Part shown: piece by piece, positions 11,871 to 21,810 of the stretch
Position numbering within the stretch: the first letter of the stretch is position 1
Layout of the letters: each line of letters opens with the position of its first letter
Source of the DNA: Branchiostoma lanceolatum
Lineage: Eukaryota > Chordata > Leptocardii > Amphioxiformes > Branchiostomatidae
Assembly: GCF_035083965.1 (NCBI RefSeq)
Contig: NC_089730.1
Location: 20,470,527-20,534,526, forward strand
Length of the DNA stretch: 64,000 bases
Direction of reading: 5' to 3'
The notes under the pieces: model-generated
What the model was told of the DNA's origin: nothing
Database searches by the model: none
What the model saw: the letters and a program-made list of their open reading frames with translations, nothing else
Made by a program: the position numbers and the translations under genes

Positions 11871-13472
11871 TCTGTCTGCCAAGACAAGTTCATAAATAAA
11901 CTTTAAGAGATTTTGTCGTATATTCAATTCAATCATCATAATTAGTACAAATTGGCAGAAAACAGTCTATACTTATACTTAACCTGATATTGTGCAAATC
12001 AGGGCGACTAGATATATTGTGTGTCGCACTTTTTGCAGTTTGAAGCCATGATGGCAGCCGAGTAGAATGTTGTAGTACTATGCCAATGTACCAGAGGGCT
12101 CTTTCGAGCAAAAATGATGATTGGACTACTCCAAGTCCCTTTTAGGGGTCAGCATTGTTAGAATGTCTAAAGTATGAGCTAGTAGAGAGAACATCTTGCA
12201 TTTGCAGTTAGCTGAACTTAAAACTTGAAGTGTATTATTATTCAAGTTTGACCGGTTTATCCGCACGGTGCGAGTCTAAAGTAAACATGGTTGCAGGTTC
12301 TACCTGAACTCGAGTGTCGTCTTAACTATATATGATAATGAAAATATGCCTGATGATTCACAGAAGAGAAATTCTGAATGTATGATTTCCTGGCAGACAT
12401 ACCGAGAGTACAACGAATTTTGTCTCGTTCTTATATATATACATGTAGAAGTTAAAAGGACATGGCAACCGCCCCTCTTCTTAGCTATTTGACCCCTGTT
12501 CTTCTGTTCGACTGTTTACATACCGCTGTTGAAGTGTTATATGCCCCGGGTAAAATGGCGGAGTCCTGGCTGTGCACCTGTCTACCTGCCCGCATACGGA
12601 AGTCTAGAGCACAGAAAACTAGGGTCGCTTGCAATGATAGACACTGCCCAAACTGCACAGTACAAATTAAGTCTGCACGCCAAAATAAGCTCTAAATAAT
12701 ACATGGGTCACAGAAACCGATCTATCATGAATTCGATTACTGCCGTGTACACTAATGGCAACCACTCGTATTATCTTTATTCGTATTCAGATACATAGTA
12801 CAGATACAAATACAGATCGAGTATGGTGACCGTGTCAATTGACCGTGTCAATCGCCGTTGGAGACTTGTCCCTCTAACTGAGGGGGGGGGGCGTGTAAAG
12901 TGCCTTTCCCAAGGGCACAACGTCAGGGCGCAAGTTCGGACATGTCTCTTGGCACAACCCTTGGATTCGATCCCGGGTTCCATTGTTTGACAGCCACGCG
13001 TTCTACACTTGCGCCACACGACGCCACGTACGTGTACACTACTTAATCTATAAACATACCTTGAAGTACGATACAGGCTGGTATTTTACTTGTTTCCTCC
13101 CTGACAGGTTTTCTTTCCTGTCCTGTTATGACCCAGTTCTGCCCACAGTTGTCCTTCTGGCTTCACTGCAGACGAGACAAGTATCGTCCGAAACTGAAAA
13201 TCGTCATCGACACCTGCCGCCACCGACGCAGCGAAACTACACCAACGCTATAGTCTGTATATTGTCTCTGTACCTCTACTAACTTGTTTTATACGCACCT
13301 GTAAAGGTTGCTACACACAAAAATAATGTCCTCTTCTTTAGGTTAACACGCAAAGCATGACATTGTGTACTTAACTGGGCGTACCGGCTGCCTCACACGA
13401 CCGACCATTGCACTTTGACCTCCTAACCCGTGACTCACCGAAACTAGTTTTCCGAGTCGCGCTTGCATATTA
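11871..13472. promoter_or_regulatory. Shared 5' region of LAP1-like and torsin genes
   Basis: The two start codons (11870 on minus, 13473 on plus) face away from each other across 1.6 kb. A splice-acceptor-like AG just upstream of the LAP1-like ATG (minus-strand TTGTCTTGGCAGACAG) suggests a 5'UTR intron, so the real promoter may lie nearer the torsin gene. A SINE occupies 12825-13027. The small frame at 12462-12695 has no support as a gene. Confidence 0.4.
12825..13027 (-). mobile_element. tRNA-derived SINE
   Basis: Minus strand carries a tRNA-like head (TGGCGCAAGTGTAGAACG and GGGATCGAATCC) followed by a body with a poly-G stretch near 12882. No functional acceptor stem seen. Confidence 0.65.
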
Positions 13473-14865
13473 ATGGCCGTCCAGGACACAAACATGGACT
13501 GGGGAGACAAATGCAGAACGCCTGACACTAAGAACATCATGCCTCCAAACACCCAGGACCCACCGGGTGCAGACGAAACACCGGAGAGACCACCTGAGGT
13601 CGCACCTTCCCGAGTCTACATTCTCCTACTCCGTGCGCTATGGTGGGCGGATCGCCACCAGGTGTTTGTAGCCGTTGTTGTTGTGTTCGTGGCTGTCGCG
13701 CCCATGGTCACGTGGCAGCTACTGGGCACCGGACCATCCCTGCAGGACCCAGACAAGTTCCTGGGACATGGCGGAGGTAAACATATGTAAATTTATCCCT
13801 GCACGGTACATTGTGTATTCCTATAGGAAAATATAAAATACAGAATGTCTGGTTGATAGAAATTCTTCCAATGATTTCAAAAGCCCATTCTCATCCCATA
13901 CTACACAATTTTGTATTAGGTAGATCAAGGAGGTGGGTAGATTAGCCTTATAGAACTGTAGCTATGTCCCAGTAGATGCCTTACTTTGCACCTTGCAGTA
14001 CTTGTACAATTATTGTGCAGTAAAGTTACTATATGTTTCTATCAAGAAACAAGTTGGGGGTCTACATGCACCTTTTCCGTAAGGCGTAGGCAAGGTATTT
14101 CGATTGACTGTAATTCGTAGGAAAGGATTTCGTACCCCCAGAATTCGTAGTAAGATGGACACACTTTGAGTAATCGACTCCCCAAATTTAGCGTTAAGTG
14201 TTTTTTGGACCCCTAGACCACCACTATCCCCATATCTATTCAGGCCCTTTTTGGTAGTCGTGCAACCAACGCAAGTCATATTATCTCAAGCCGTAGGGCG
14301 TTTATTAGGGACTTGCTACCTGACCGAAAGTCACCTAACCGTGACCAAATACAAAGGCGCCGGCACCATATTAATACCAGTATGTACAATGAACCTCATG
14401 GCCAAAACGTAGCGAGAAAAAAATGTTTGTCGACGCCATCACCAAACACCTGAGGCCCTTTAACCAGTATATGTTCCTAGTGCTGTTTATAACAATACAC
14501 GTCTTTATTCTTTTAGTCCTAGATAATAGCATACAGAAGAAATTGCACGGACAGCCCTTCGCACGCAAGGTGGTTGTTGACGCCATCACAAAGCACGTGA
14601 AGTCCTCTAACCCACACAAAGCCCTAGTGCTGTCCTTCCACGGCCCGAGGGGGGTCGGGAAGAACTACCTCAGCACGATGATTGCGCAGGCGCTGTACGC
14701 AGACGGGATGACGTCATCCTGTGTCCGCGGGTACTCCGCCACAAGGCACTTTAAGCACCACGATCAGAAGAACGTTCGGAACTACATGGTTTGTTTGGTT
14801 TATTTTTTGTAACAGTATTTCTTTCTGTCTGTCTGTCGCTATCTCTCTCTGCTTGTTTGTTTGTT

Positions 14866-14910
<45 letters not shown>

Positions 14911-16991
14911 GAGAGAAAGGGAGACAGAGAAAGAGAGACAGAGAGAGAATACAGGCTTTCGTGCAAATACGAAAAGATATACGAACACAGAAAGATACAC
15001 ATAAAGAAAGGAGAGAGGGAGAGAGGGAGATAGAGAGGGGGACAGTCGGGGGGGGGGGGCGATGATGGAGCAAATGAAAGCAGAAGATTGATTACCTATG
15101 ATTTATTTTTCAGGACCTGCTGCACGAGGAGATCCCGTCGCTCGTCCGCCGCTGCCCGCGAGCTCTCGTCATCTTCGACGAGATGGAGAAGATGCCCGCT
15201 CAGCTGATCGACACCATCAAGCCGTTCGTGGAGGAGAGCGAGGCTGTGGACGGGGTGGACTACAGGAGGGCTGTCTTCATCTTGCTCAGGTGGGAGATGG
15301 CAATTTGATTTTCTAAGGGAGAAATTCTACTGTTATGGTGACGTTTCCCAAAGATCACATGTTAGAATTGTCGGTCAGCGCAACCAATGGAAGACCAAAG
15401 GGTCGGTTGGAAATTGGAATTGTTTTCCCAGTTGTATCAACATTTTGAATCCTAAAATGGTATAAAACCTCCCCTTTGATGATTGTTAGCCAACGTGATT
15501 AAAGTTAAAGCCACTGATTTGTTCCAACCAAAGTCAAAGAACGCTTGGACTTCATGAAATTGATCGGCCTCTAGAATGATATACAGTACTTCAACATGAT
15601 TGATCACATCCAATCGTAGTTCCCGTTGCACATTCCCCACTGCGCTTTTTCTTGGCATTGCCTGTTATCCAGTTTTCTCTCGATGCCGCTATCTCATCCT
15701 AACAGCAACAGCGCCCAGGGAATCATCGAAGAACAGACTCTGCTGCTCCGGAGAGACAAGTCGCTGATGAGGGAAAACTTCAGACTGAAGGGGTTCCAGA
15801 AAATGATTCGGGACCACGCCCTGGGTGTGACGTCAGACAAGGAAGGAGGGAAAACCAACGGTATGTTCTAATCGTTATACTTACTTTACATGTACTTTAG
15901 GCCCGCGAAAGGACAATTCTATTACATTTTTACTTCATTTCAGATTAATTACTATATCACATATCATATATCATCATCATATATCATACCAATTAGGTAC
16001 AGGCTGTACAGCGCTATGCTATTTCAATACCTTGAAATGCGTTGTTTTCAATTTCCTTAGTGTTTGTTGATTGGTGTGTTCGTTGGTGTGTTAGTTGATT
16101 GGTTGGTGTGTTGGTTGGTGTGTTGGCTGGTTGGTTGGTTGGTTGGTTCATTGATTGTTTTGAGGATGACTGAAAACGTTACGAATGCACCTCTCTAATT
16201 GTGGTATTGACAATTCTCTGGTCGAATACCACAACCCAGATCATTTCATTTTGGGGGGAAACCTGGATCAAATCAAATTCCACTTTGATAGTACTTAACC
16301 AAAACCTTGCGTCTTGCAGCGGCTGAAACGTTAACGACGCTCCCCGCAGACGGACCGAACGTGTGCAGCAGACAGATAGAACACCCCTGTGTAGAGCCTT
16401 ACATGCAGCCGGTTCCGCAGAAGTACTAGTGTTACATCTTCTTCACTTGTACTGAGTAAGTGCATTCAACATTCGCCAATAGAACTTTATTCCATGATTT
16501 TAATGTCACTTTGCTGAGAATTAGACTTCAACTGTTGATGATGTATATCTGTTTTAGACGGATAAGTTTATCGTTGTTATTTGGTGTGATATAGTATATC
16601 TATAGCAGCGAGGTCGACAGTTTGTATCCGATAGTCTACAAAGGCACCTTCGTTCCGTTTGCTAAAAAGCTGTACGTTTCTTGAATATTGATCTTAAAGT
16701 TTATCGACCGGCTGTTGGGTAGGGTTTTAGCCAACTGATTTCCATATGGGTTAACAGCGGCACAAAATACATGTAATCCTGTTTTTGGTGTTTGTTCATA
16801 TGATTATCTATTTGTGTTGTTGCCTCAATTCAGGTACAGACAAGCGTTCAAGGAGACATTATGTCAGAAGACGTTATATGAGTGTTGTCCCGGGTACAGG
16901 CAGACTGGGGGATCTTGTGAAAGTGGTGAGTGATCCACATTTGGATGGTTATGCGGAAAGTGAGTGAGTGAAAGAGAGAGAGGGAGAGAGA

Positions 16992-17077
<86 letters not shown>

Positions 17078-19759
17078 AGCAGAGAGGCCACCCTACACTC
17101 CACCAATCGGCAATCTTATGTTGCCTAGTGCCTTCTTACTAGTACTCACGTTGACAACTCTTATATCCTCTGTTCAAACATACGAGACTGTTGCGCGTCC
17201 AAAATATGTCAGAGTTCTCACATTCCGGTGAGCGATCAATGGCTCAAGATCTCCCAATGGTTTCATTGGTCGATCATTGGTCGCTCATTGTTTGTCTGGT
17301 AACCTCCGTCCTGTAGTCTTTACCTGGCTCCATGGATTCTCGGAAAAATGGTAGAAATTGGCAAAATAGACTAAATAATATGCCAGAGGAGTTGAGCTGG
17401 TGGGTAACTTTTGCAAATTGTAAATCTATAGAGGGCTCCTCTGGGACATTATTCAGTTTATTTGGCCAATTTCTACATTTTTAGCAACACATTAAGTCTG
17501 GTAGATCTGGAGATGATTCCTCAGTAGCAAATATCGATCCTGAACATGTTGTTTGCAGGCACAGGTCTGTGGCAGGCCGAGCTGCTGAAGCACCACCTGG
17601 TGAACTACCTCATCCCCCTCCTGCCGCTGGAGAGGGAACACGTGGAGCTGTGTGTGCGGGACGCGCTCACGGACATGGGGAGGGAAAATGTGGCCAGAGA
17701 TACGGTAAGGAACAGTAAGCTTCTAAACAGAACACACTCCCGATACCGGGCCACCCGTACGTTGTCTATGATTTGAACACGTGGAGCTGTGCGTGCAGGA
17801 CGCGCTCACGGACATGGGGAGGGAGGCGCAGGCCAAAGATACGGTAAGGAACACTTTCAAGCCTCTAAACAGAACGTTTTCTATGATTTGAACACGTGGA
17901 GCTGTGCGTGCGGGACGCGCTCACGGACATGGGGAGGGAAGAACTGGCCAGGGATACGGTAAGGAACATTGACGAACTAGGTTACTTCCGACATACATGT
18001 GGGGAAAACGTACTTTTCTATGATTTAGACAGGTGAGGCTCAGTGTACGGTACGTGCTCACGGAGATGGGGAGGGAGGAACACGCCAATGATACGGTAAG
18101 GAACATTAGCTTTTATACAGAACAAACTCACTTCGGATACTGAGACACCCGTATGTACGTACGTTTTCTATGATTTGAACACGTGGAGCTGTGTGTGCGG
18201 GACGCGCTCACGGACATGGGGAGGGAGAAACTAGCCAGAGATACGGTAAGGAACATTGACCTTCCATACAGAACTCACTTCCAATATTGGGATACCTGTA
18301 CATTTTCTGTGATTTGAACACGTGGAGCTGTGCGTGCGGGACGCGCTCACGGACATGGGGAGGGAGAAACTAGCCAGAGATACGGTAAGGAACAGTAAGC
18401 TTCTAAACAGAACGAGATTACTTCCGACATTAGGATACCTGTACATTTTCTGTGATTTGAACACGTGAAACTGTGCGTACGGGACGTGCTTATGGCATGG
18501 GGAGGGAGGAACACGCCAATGATACGGTAAGGAACATTAGCTTTTATACAGAACAAACTCACTTCGGATACTTGGACACCCGTATGTACGTACGTTTTCT
18601 ATGATTTGACCACGTACGCGTGGAGCTGTGCGTGCGGGACGTTCTCACGGATATGGGGAAGGACGTACACGCCAGAGATACGGTAAGGAACAGTACGCTT
18701 CTATACAGAACTCACTTCCGCTATTGGGACACCCGTACGTTGTCTATGATTTGAACACGTGGAGCTGTGCGTGCGGGACGCGCTCACGGACATGGGGAAG
18801 GAGAAACAGGCCAGAGATACGGTAAGGAACATAAAGCTTCTAAACAGAACTCACTTCCGCTATTGGGACACCCGTACGTTTTCTATGATTTGCACACGTG
18901 GAGCTGTGCGTACTGAACGTGGTCACGGACGTGGAGAAACTGGTAAGGGATAAGGTAAGGAACACTATCAAGCATCTAAACAGAACAAAACCACTTCCGA
19001 TATTGTGACACCCGTACTTTTTCTATGATTTGAACACGTGGAACTGTGCGTACAGGACGTGGTCACGTACACGGACATGGGGAGGGAGAAACTGACCAGG
19101 GATACGGTAAGGAACATTAAGCTTCTAAACAGAAAACACTTCCGATATTGGGACACCCGTACGTTTTCTTATGCTTTGAACATGTGGAGCTGTGCGTAAG
19201 GAACGTGCTCACGGAGCTGGTTAGGGATGGGGTAAGGAACATTAAGCTTCTACAAGATTTGGCTCAGTTGAGATATTCAGAGCCAGGCTAGGAGACTGGC
19301 CTCCCTATAGCTGACCACCAGGGCACGCCCCCTTGTAATAATGGTTTATAAATGGGCTTGTTATTAGTATAAAAGTAGTATATTGGGATTAAGATTTCTG
19401 CCGATATTGAGACACACTGCTATATGTGTATGGTTCTAAATGTTTAATGTGGTATTCGTCTTGACTCTTGTGTTGTATTTCATTGTGCTGTTCCGACCAC
19501 TGGAAGAATAGCCTTTTTCCAGCGGTCGTACCAACACAGTACAATACCCTAGTGCAACATGAATATAGAGTAATAACTACACATATATAGATTCGATTTC
19601 ACGAAAGGCAAACCCCCGTGTTCGCTAACTACATTGCAGGTCCTGATGGAGCGCATCATGTCCGAGTTCTACTTCTGGCCGGAGAGAGGGGAGGTCCGGT
19701 TCTCGGAGGGCGGCTGCCGTCCCGTCAGGGATGCGATAGACCTGCACATCAAGCCGTAG
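13473..19759 (+). CDS. Torsin-family AAA+ ATPase with N-terminal membrane anchor and EMI cassette
   Basis: Exons: 13473-13776, 14517-14788, 15114-15289, 15706-15860, 16320-16455, 16834-16925, 17559-17704, 19640-19759. Total 1401 nt; all phases agree. Torsins are ER/nuclear-envelope lumenal ATPases activated by LAP1/LULL1. Residues 63-84 form a membrane span after a ~60-residue Pro-rich N terminus, unlike signal-peptide torsins such as human TOR1A. Walker A is GPRGVGKN (144-151, with the torsin-typical Asn), Walker B ALVIFDE (209-215), and a sensor-1-like strand ends FILLSN. The C terminus has GGCRP where torsins have Gly-Cys-Lys. Two exons encoding an EMI-type Cys domain (about 316-377) sit between exon 4 and the PLLPLE exon. 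The first contains an in-frame TAG (16427-16429), so the full form would stop at codon 339. Skipping both exons keeps frame and gives about 390 aa. The exon at 17559 is followed by a long array of partial copies. Confidence 0.85.
14422..14480 (+). repeat. Decayed copy of part of torsin exon 2 in the preceding intron
   Basis: The sequence around 14428-14478 (GACGCCATCACCAAACACCTGAGG through CCTAGTGCTG) matches exon 2 at 14580-14630 (GACGCCATCACAAAGCACGTGAAG through CCTAGTGCTG). It sits upstream of the proper acceptor at 14515-14516 and would encode a copy of the DAITKH helix. Confidence 0.8.
14820..14950. repeat. TCTG/GTTT and GT/GA low-complexity tract
   Basis: Successive simple repeats (TCTG, GTTT, GT, then GA) in torsin intron 2. 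Long open frames on both strands here result from the repeat. Confidence 0.9.
16060..16150. repeat. GTTGGTTG/GTGTTGGT simple repeat
   Basis: Irregular GTTG-based tract in the torsin intron upstream of the EMI exons. Confidence 0.85.
16320..16925 (+). other. EMI-domain exon pair inserted in the torsin gene
   Basis: Exons 16320-16455 and 16834-16925 have good acceptors (GTCTTGCAG, CTCAATTCAG) and donors (GAGTAAGT, GGTGAGT). Joined, they read ...GPNVCSRQIEHPCVEPY... then, after the TAG, CYIFFTCTEYRQAF and LCQKTLYECCPGYRQTGG-SCES. The NVC start, internal Cys pair and CCPGYR end are hallmarks of the EMI module of EMILIN/MEGF-type extracellular proteins. The pair is phase 1-1, so the torsin frame is kept with or without it. 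TAG at 16427-16429 breaks the module just before CYIFFTC. A weak alternative donor (AA|GTACTA at 16424) in the same phase would remove the stop and two Cys. Confidence 0.75.
16972..17074. repeat. (GA)n microsatellite
   Basis: Nearly uninterrupted GA dinucleotide run of about 100 bases directly downstream of the second EMI exon. Confidence 0.95.
17323..17506. mobile_element. Foldback MITE, same family as 20033-20199
   Basis: Arms include GTAGAAATTGGC and ATGCCAGAGGAGTTGAG on the left and GGGCTCCTCTGGGACATTAT and GCCAATTTCTAC inverted on the right. Diverged relative of the copy in the torsin 3'UTR. No coding capacity. Confidence 0.75.
17637..19250 (+). repeat. Array of 12 copies of torsin exon 3' edge plus donor
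   Basis: The 3' half of the exon 17559-17704 (from GAACACGTGGAGCTG to GATACG) plus its donor GTAAGG and about 60-70 bases of intron is repeated with a period of about 115-150 bp. Copies start near 17637 (the true exon), 17775, 17890, 18029, 18178, 18316, 18460, 18611, 18754, 18893, 19037 and 19177. Copies vary by substitution. Several differ by in-frame indels (-6 at 18893, +6 at 19037, about -15 at 19177); one is frameshifted (18460). Most copies have TGA just before the homologous frame and no normal acceptor. Confidence 0.9.
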
Positions 19760-19777
19760 GGTCGCGGCTTTCTGGTC

Positions 19778-19899
19778 ATCTCCAAGCAGATCTAACGGTG
19801 GCAAAGACCGTATCCAACTGGCAAAAGTTTTTATTGCAACTCGGAACTCCTTTTTCCAGTTATATACGGTCTTTGCAACCGTTAGATCTGCTTGGAGAT
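19778..19899. mobile_element. Foldback MITE in torsin 3'UTR
   Basis: Inverted arms ATCTCCAAGCAGATCTAACG and CGTTAGATCTGCTTGGAGAT enclose a short spacer. Same family as the copy at 37501-37619. It starts 19 bases after the torsin stop, so it should be transcribed as a strong hairpin. Confidence 0.9.
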
Positions 19900-20032
19900 T
19901 AACTTTCTGAACGGTAGTCTGGATGCTAGACCCACAGCACGCAAGGCGATACCAATCCCTTCGGCTACACACGTTTGGGGAGAAACGTGCAGTATGCATG
20001 TACCGCTCTCAGAGGTGGCATCCTAGTACTAG

Positions 20033-20199
20033 CCTCCGGGCTCCAGAAGCGACTGGAAAGAGTAGAAATTGGCCGAATAGACAGATAACATGCCAGAGGA
20101 GTTGAGTACAGTTTGCCACCTGTATCACCCGGCTGGCTAACTCCTCTGGCACGTTATCTGTCCAATTTCTACTCTTTCCAGCCATCTCTGGAGCCCGGT
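20033..20199. mobile_element. Foldback MITE in torsin 3'UTR
   Basis: Inverted arms of about 65 bp: GGGCTCCAGA...TAGAAATTGGCC...CCAGAGGAGTT on the left, AACTCCTCTGG...CCAATTTCTA...CTGGAGCCC on the right. Related copy at 17323-17506. Confidence 0.9.
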
Positions 20200-20445
20200 A
20201 GAATTGCTTCCTCGGCCGACGGCATCTGTACCGTTTCGTCCTGGTGTCCAGGATATGCGGAAGGAGACGATAGATAGACGTACATGTACATGTAGTACAT
20301 TTGCCGGAGAAATTTCTTCAAATTTTTAGCCCTTTCTTTTCTAGATTTTTAACAATGTACAGAAGTATTTTATGTATAAATTGAAATTAAGCAAGTGCAT
20401 CTTTTATCATAATGGTCTCTGTAGTTCTGTTTTAACTTGTACAGT

Positions 20446-20451
20446 AATAAA
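20446..20451 (+). terminator. Polyadenylation signal for the torsin gene
   Basis: Canonical AATAAA about 690 bases after the torsin stop and before any other gene. This places both MITEs inside the 3'UTR. Not proven to be the used site. Confidence 0.5.
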
Positions 20452-21810
20452 GATATTTGACATCAATAAGAAAGTATCCAGTGTCTTCACGGGCCTTTTA
20501 CTTTGACAACCCCACCCCCCAGTGTTCAAACCGTGAGCTTATATGCCATAAACACTACAGGAAATGACTCTGTATGTATATAACTGAACAGTCCCGGGAA
20601 AAAGGCACAGCAAACAAAGCTCTTAGCAATCTGACAGGTTTTAATGCATGCGTCTTGTCTACAGAAGGTCGGACATCCGGCGCACAAAAGGGACAACTTT
20701 AACGAGGCTTGCGCTAGCTCTAAAGTGTTTTCTACACCCTAGTTACAAAAATCTTACCATGTACAACTCTTGACTGTAGTTATGGTAAGGTGTGTTCAAA
20801 TTTAGAATCTTTTCTAAGTCAAATCCCGCCGATTTCATTGCAAGTGGAGGATGCCAGAGTGATCAAAATTGCTGAGCAACGAAATTCCCTCATATGTCAG
20901 GTACAAGAAGCCCAAACTTCAGATGCGTACAACACTTTTTCTCCACACTTATGTAGTGATGAAACGTATTCATAACGAATCTCAGACACTGCTTTAAGCA
21001 AGAAACGTACAGTTCAGTTTCATCGGTGAAAATACATTTGAACATGCTACTTACAGGTAGATTTCATCATCAACTGTTAACTCCTATCGCTTCTCTGTGT
21101 GTCCACCAAAGCTAATACCTCATGAAAAATGTACAATTTTTGACTTATCTTCCCACCAAACTATCACTATAAACAGACTCTTCCATCTGAGTAACCAACA
21201 TAATCCCTCGATAACTCTGATTTCTGGAAGCTGATTTCTTGCACAATCAACTTTAAACAAGTCACAACTTTTCCCAACAATGGTTTAAGTTGAGGAATCT
21301 CCTACGAGCAATGCATATTTTACCTCGGGCCTTACCAACAAAATTTCCTGTTTCTCAGACTTCTAGATCTTAAAACAGAAAAGAAAAAAAGTGGTACAAC
21401 CAAAAAACTAAGTTTCAGAAAAGTTATCCATACCTGTATCAAATTCAACAGCCATGAATAGGTATTTAAACTACTTTTCAGGGAATTTGTACTGTTTGTG
21501 TTAGAAATTTGAAACTTTTACGGTCAGAAAAACAAGTAATTTTGTTGGAGCAGCCTAAAGTCAAAACATGCATCACCTGTACAAAGATTCCTAACAAACA
21601 TTTTTCCTACAAAGGTTCAACCGTCCGTGAACAGTTTCATTGGTGAATCACTGGACAGCAAAGTACTTTGTACACAACCGAAGAGTCAACCAAGTGTCGA
21701 CTAGGTATCAACTCTTTTGTGTAAAGATAACTTTGCTATCCTACAAGGGTTTGAGTCGAGGAATTTTAAACTTTATAAGAGTAATGCACATGTTCAGGAG
21801 TGGAGAGCGT
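20452..21810. other. Intergenic between torsin and CAND1 3' ends
   Basis: AT-rich, with no supported gene. It contains the CAND1 3'UTR on the minus strand; I saw no clear polyadenylation signal. Confidence 0.5.

Noticed and set aside
12462-12695. 77-codon frame with a hydrophobic start
   Set aside because: No splice context, no recognisable domain; lies in the LAP1-like/torsin 5' region.
14714-15073. Overlapping frames of 80-119 codons on both strands
   Set aside because: Low-complexity GT/GA/TCTG tract in a torsin intron.
16427-16429. Recoded stop (selenocysteine) in the EMI exon
   Set aside because: The codon is TAG, not TGA, and no SECIS-like element was noted; polymorphism, alternative splicing or error are simpler.
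16785-16967. 60-codon frame containing RRHYVRRRYMSVVPGTG
   Set aside because: Wrong frame of the second EMI exon; the frame continuous with the neighbouring exons gives the CCPGYR motif.
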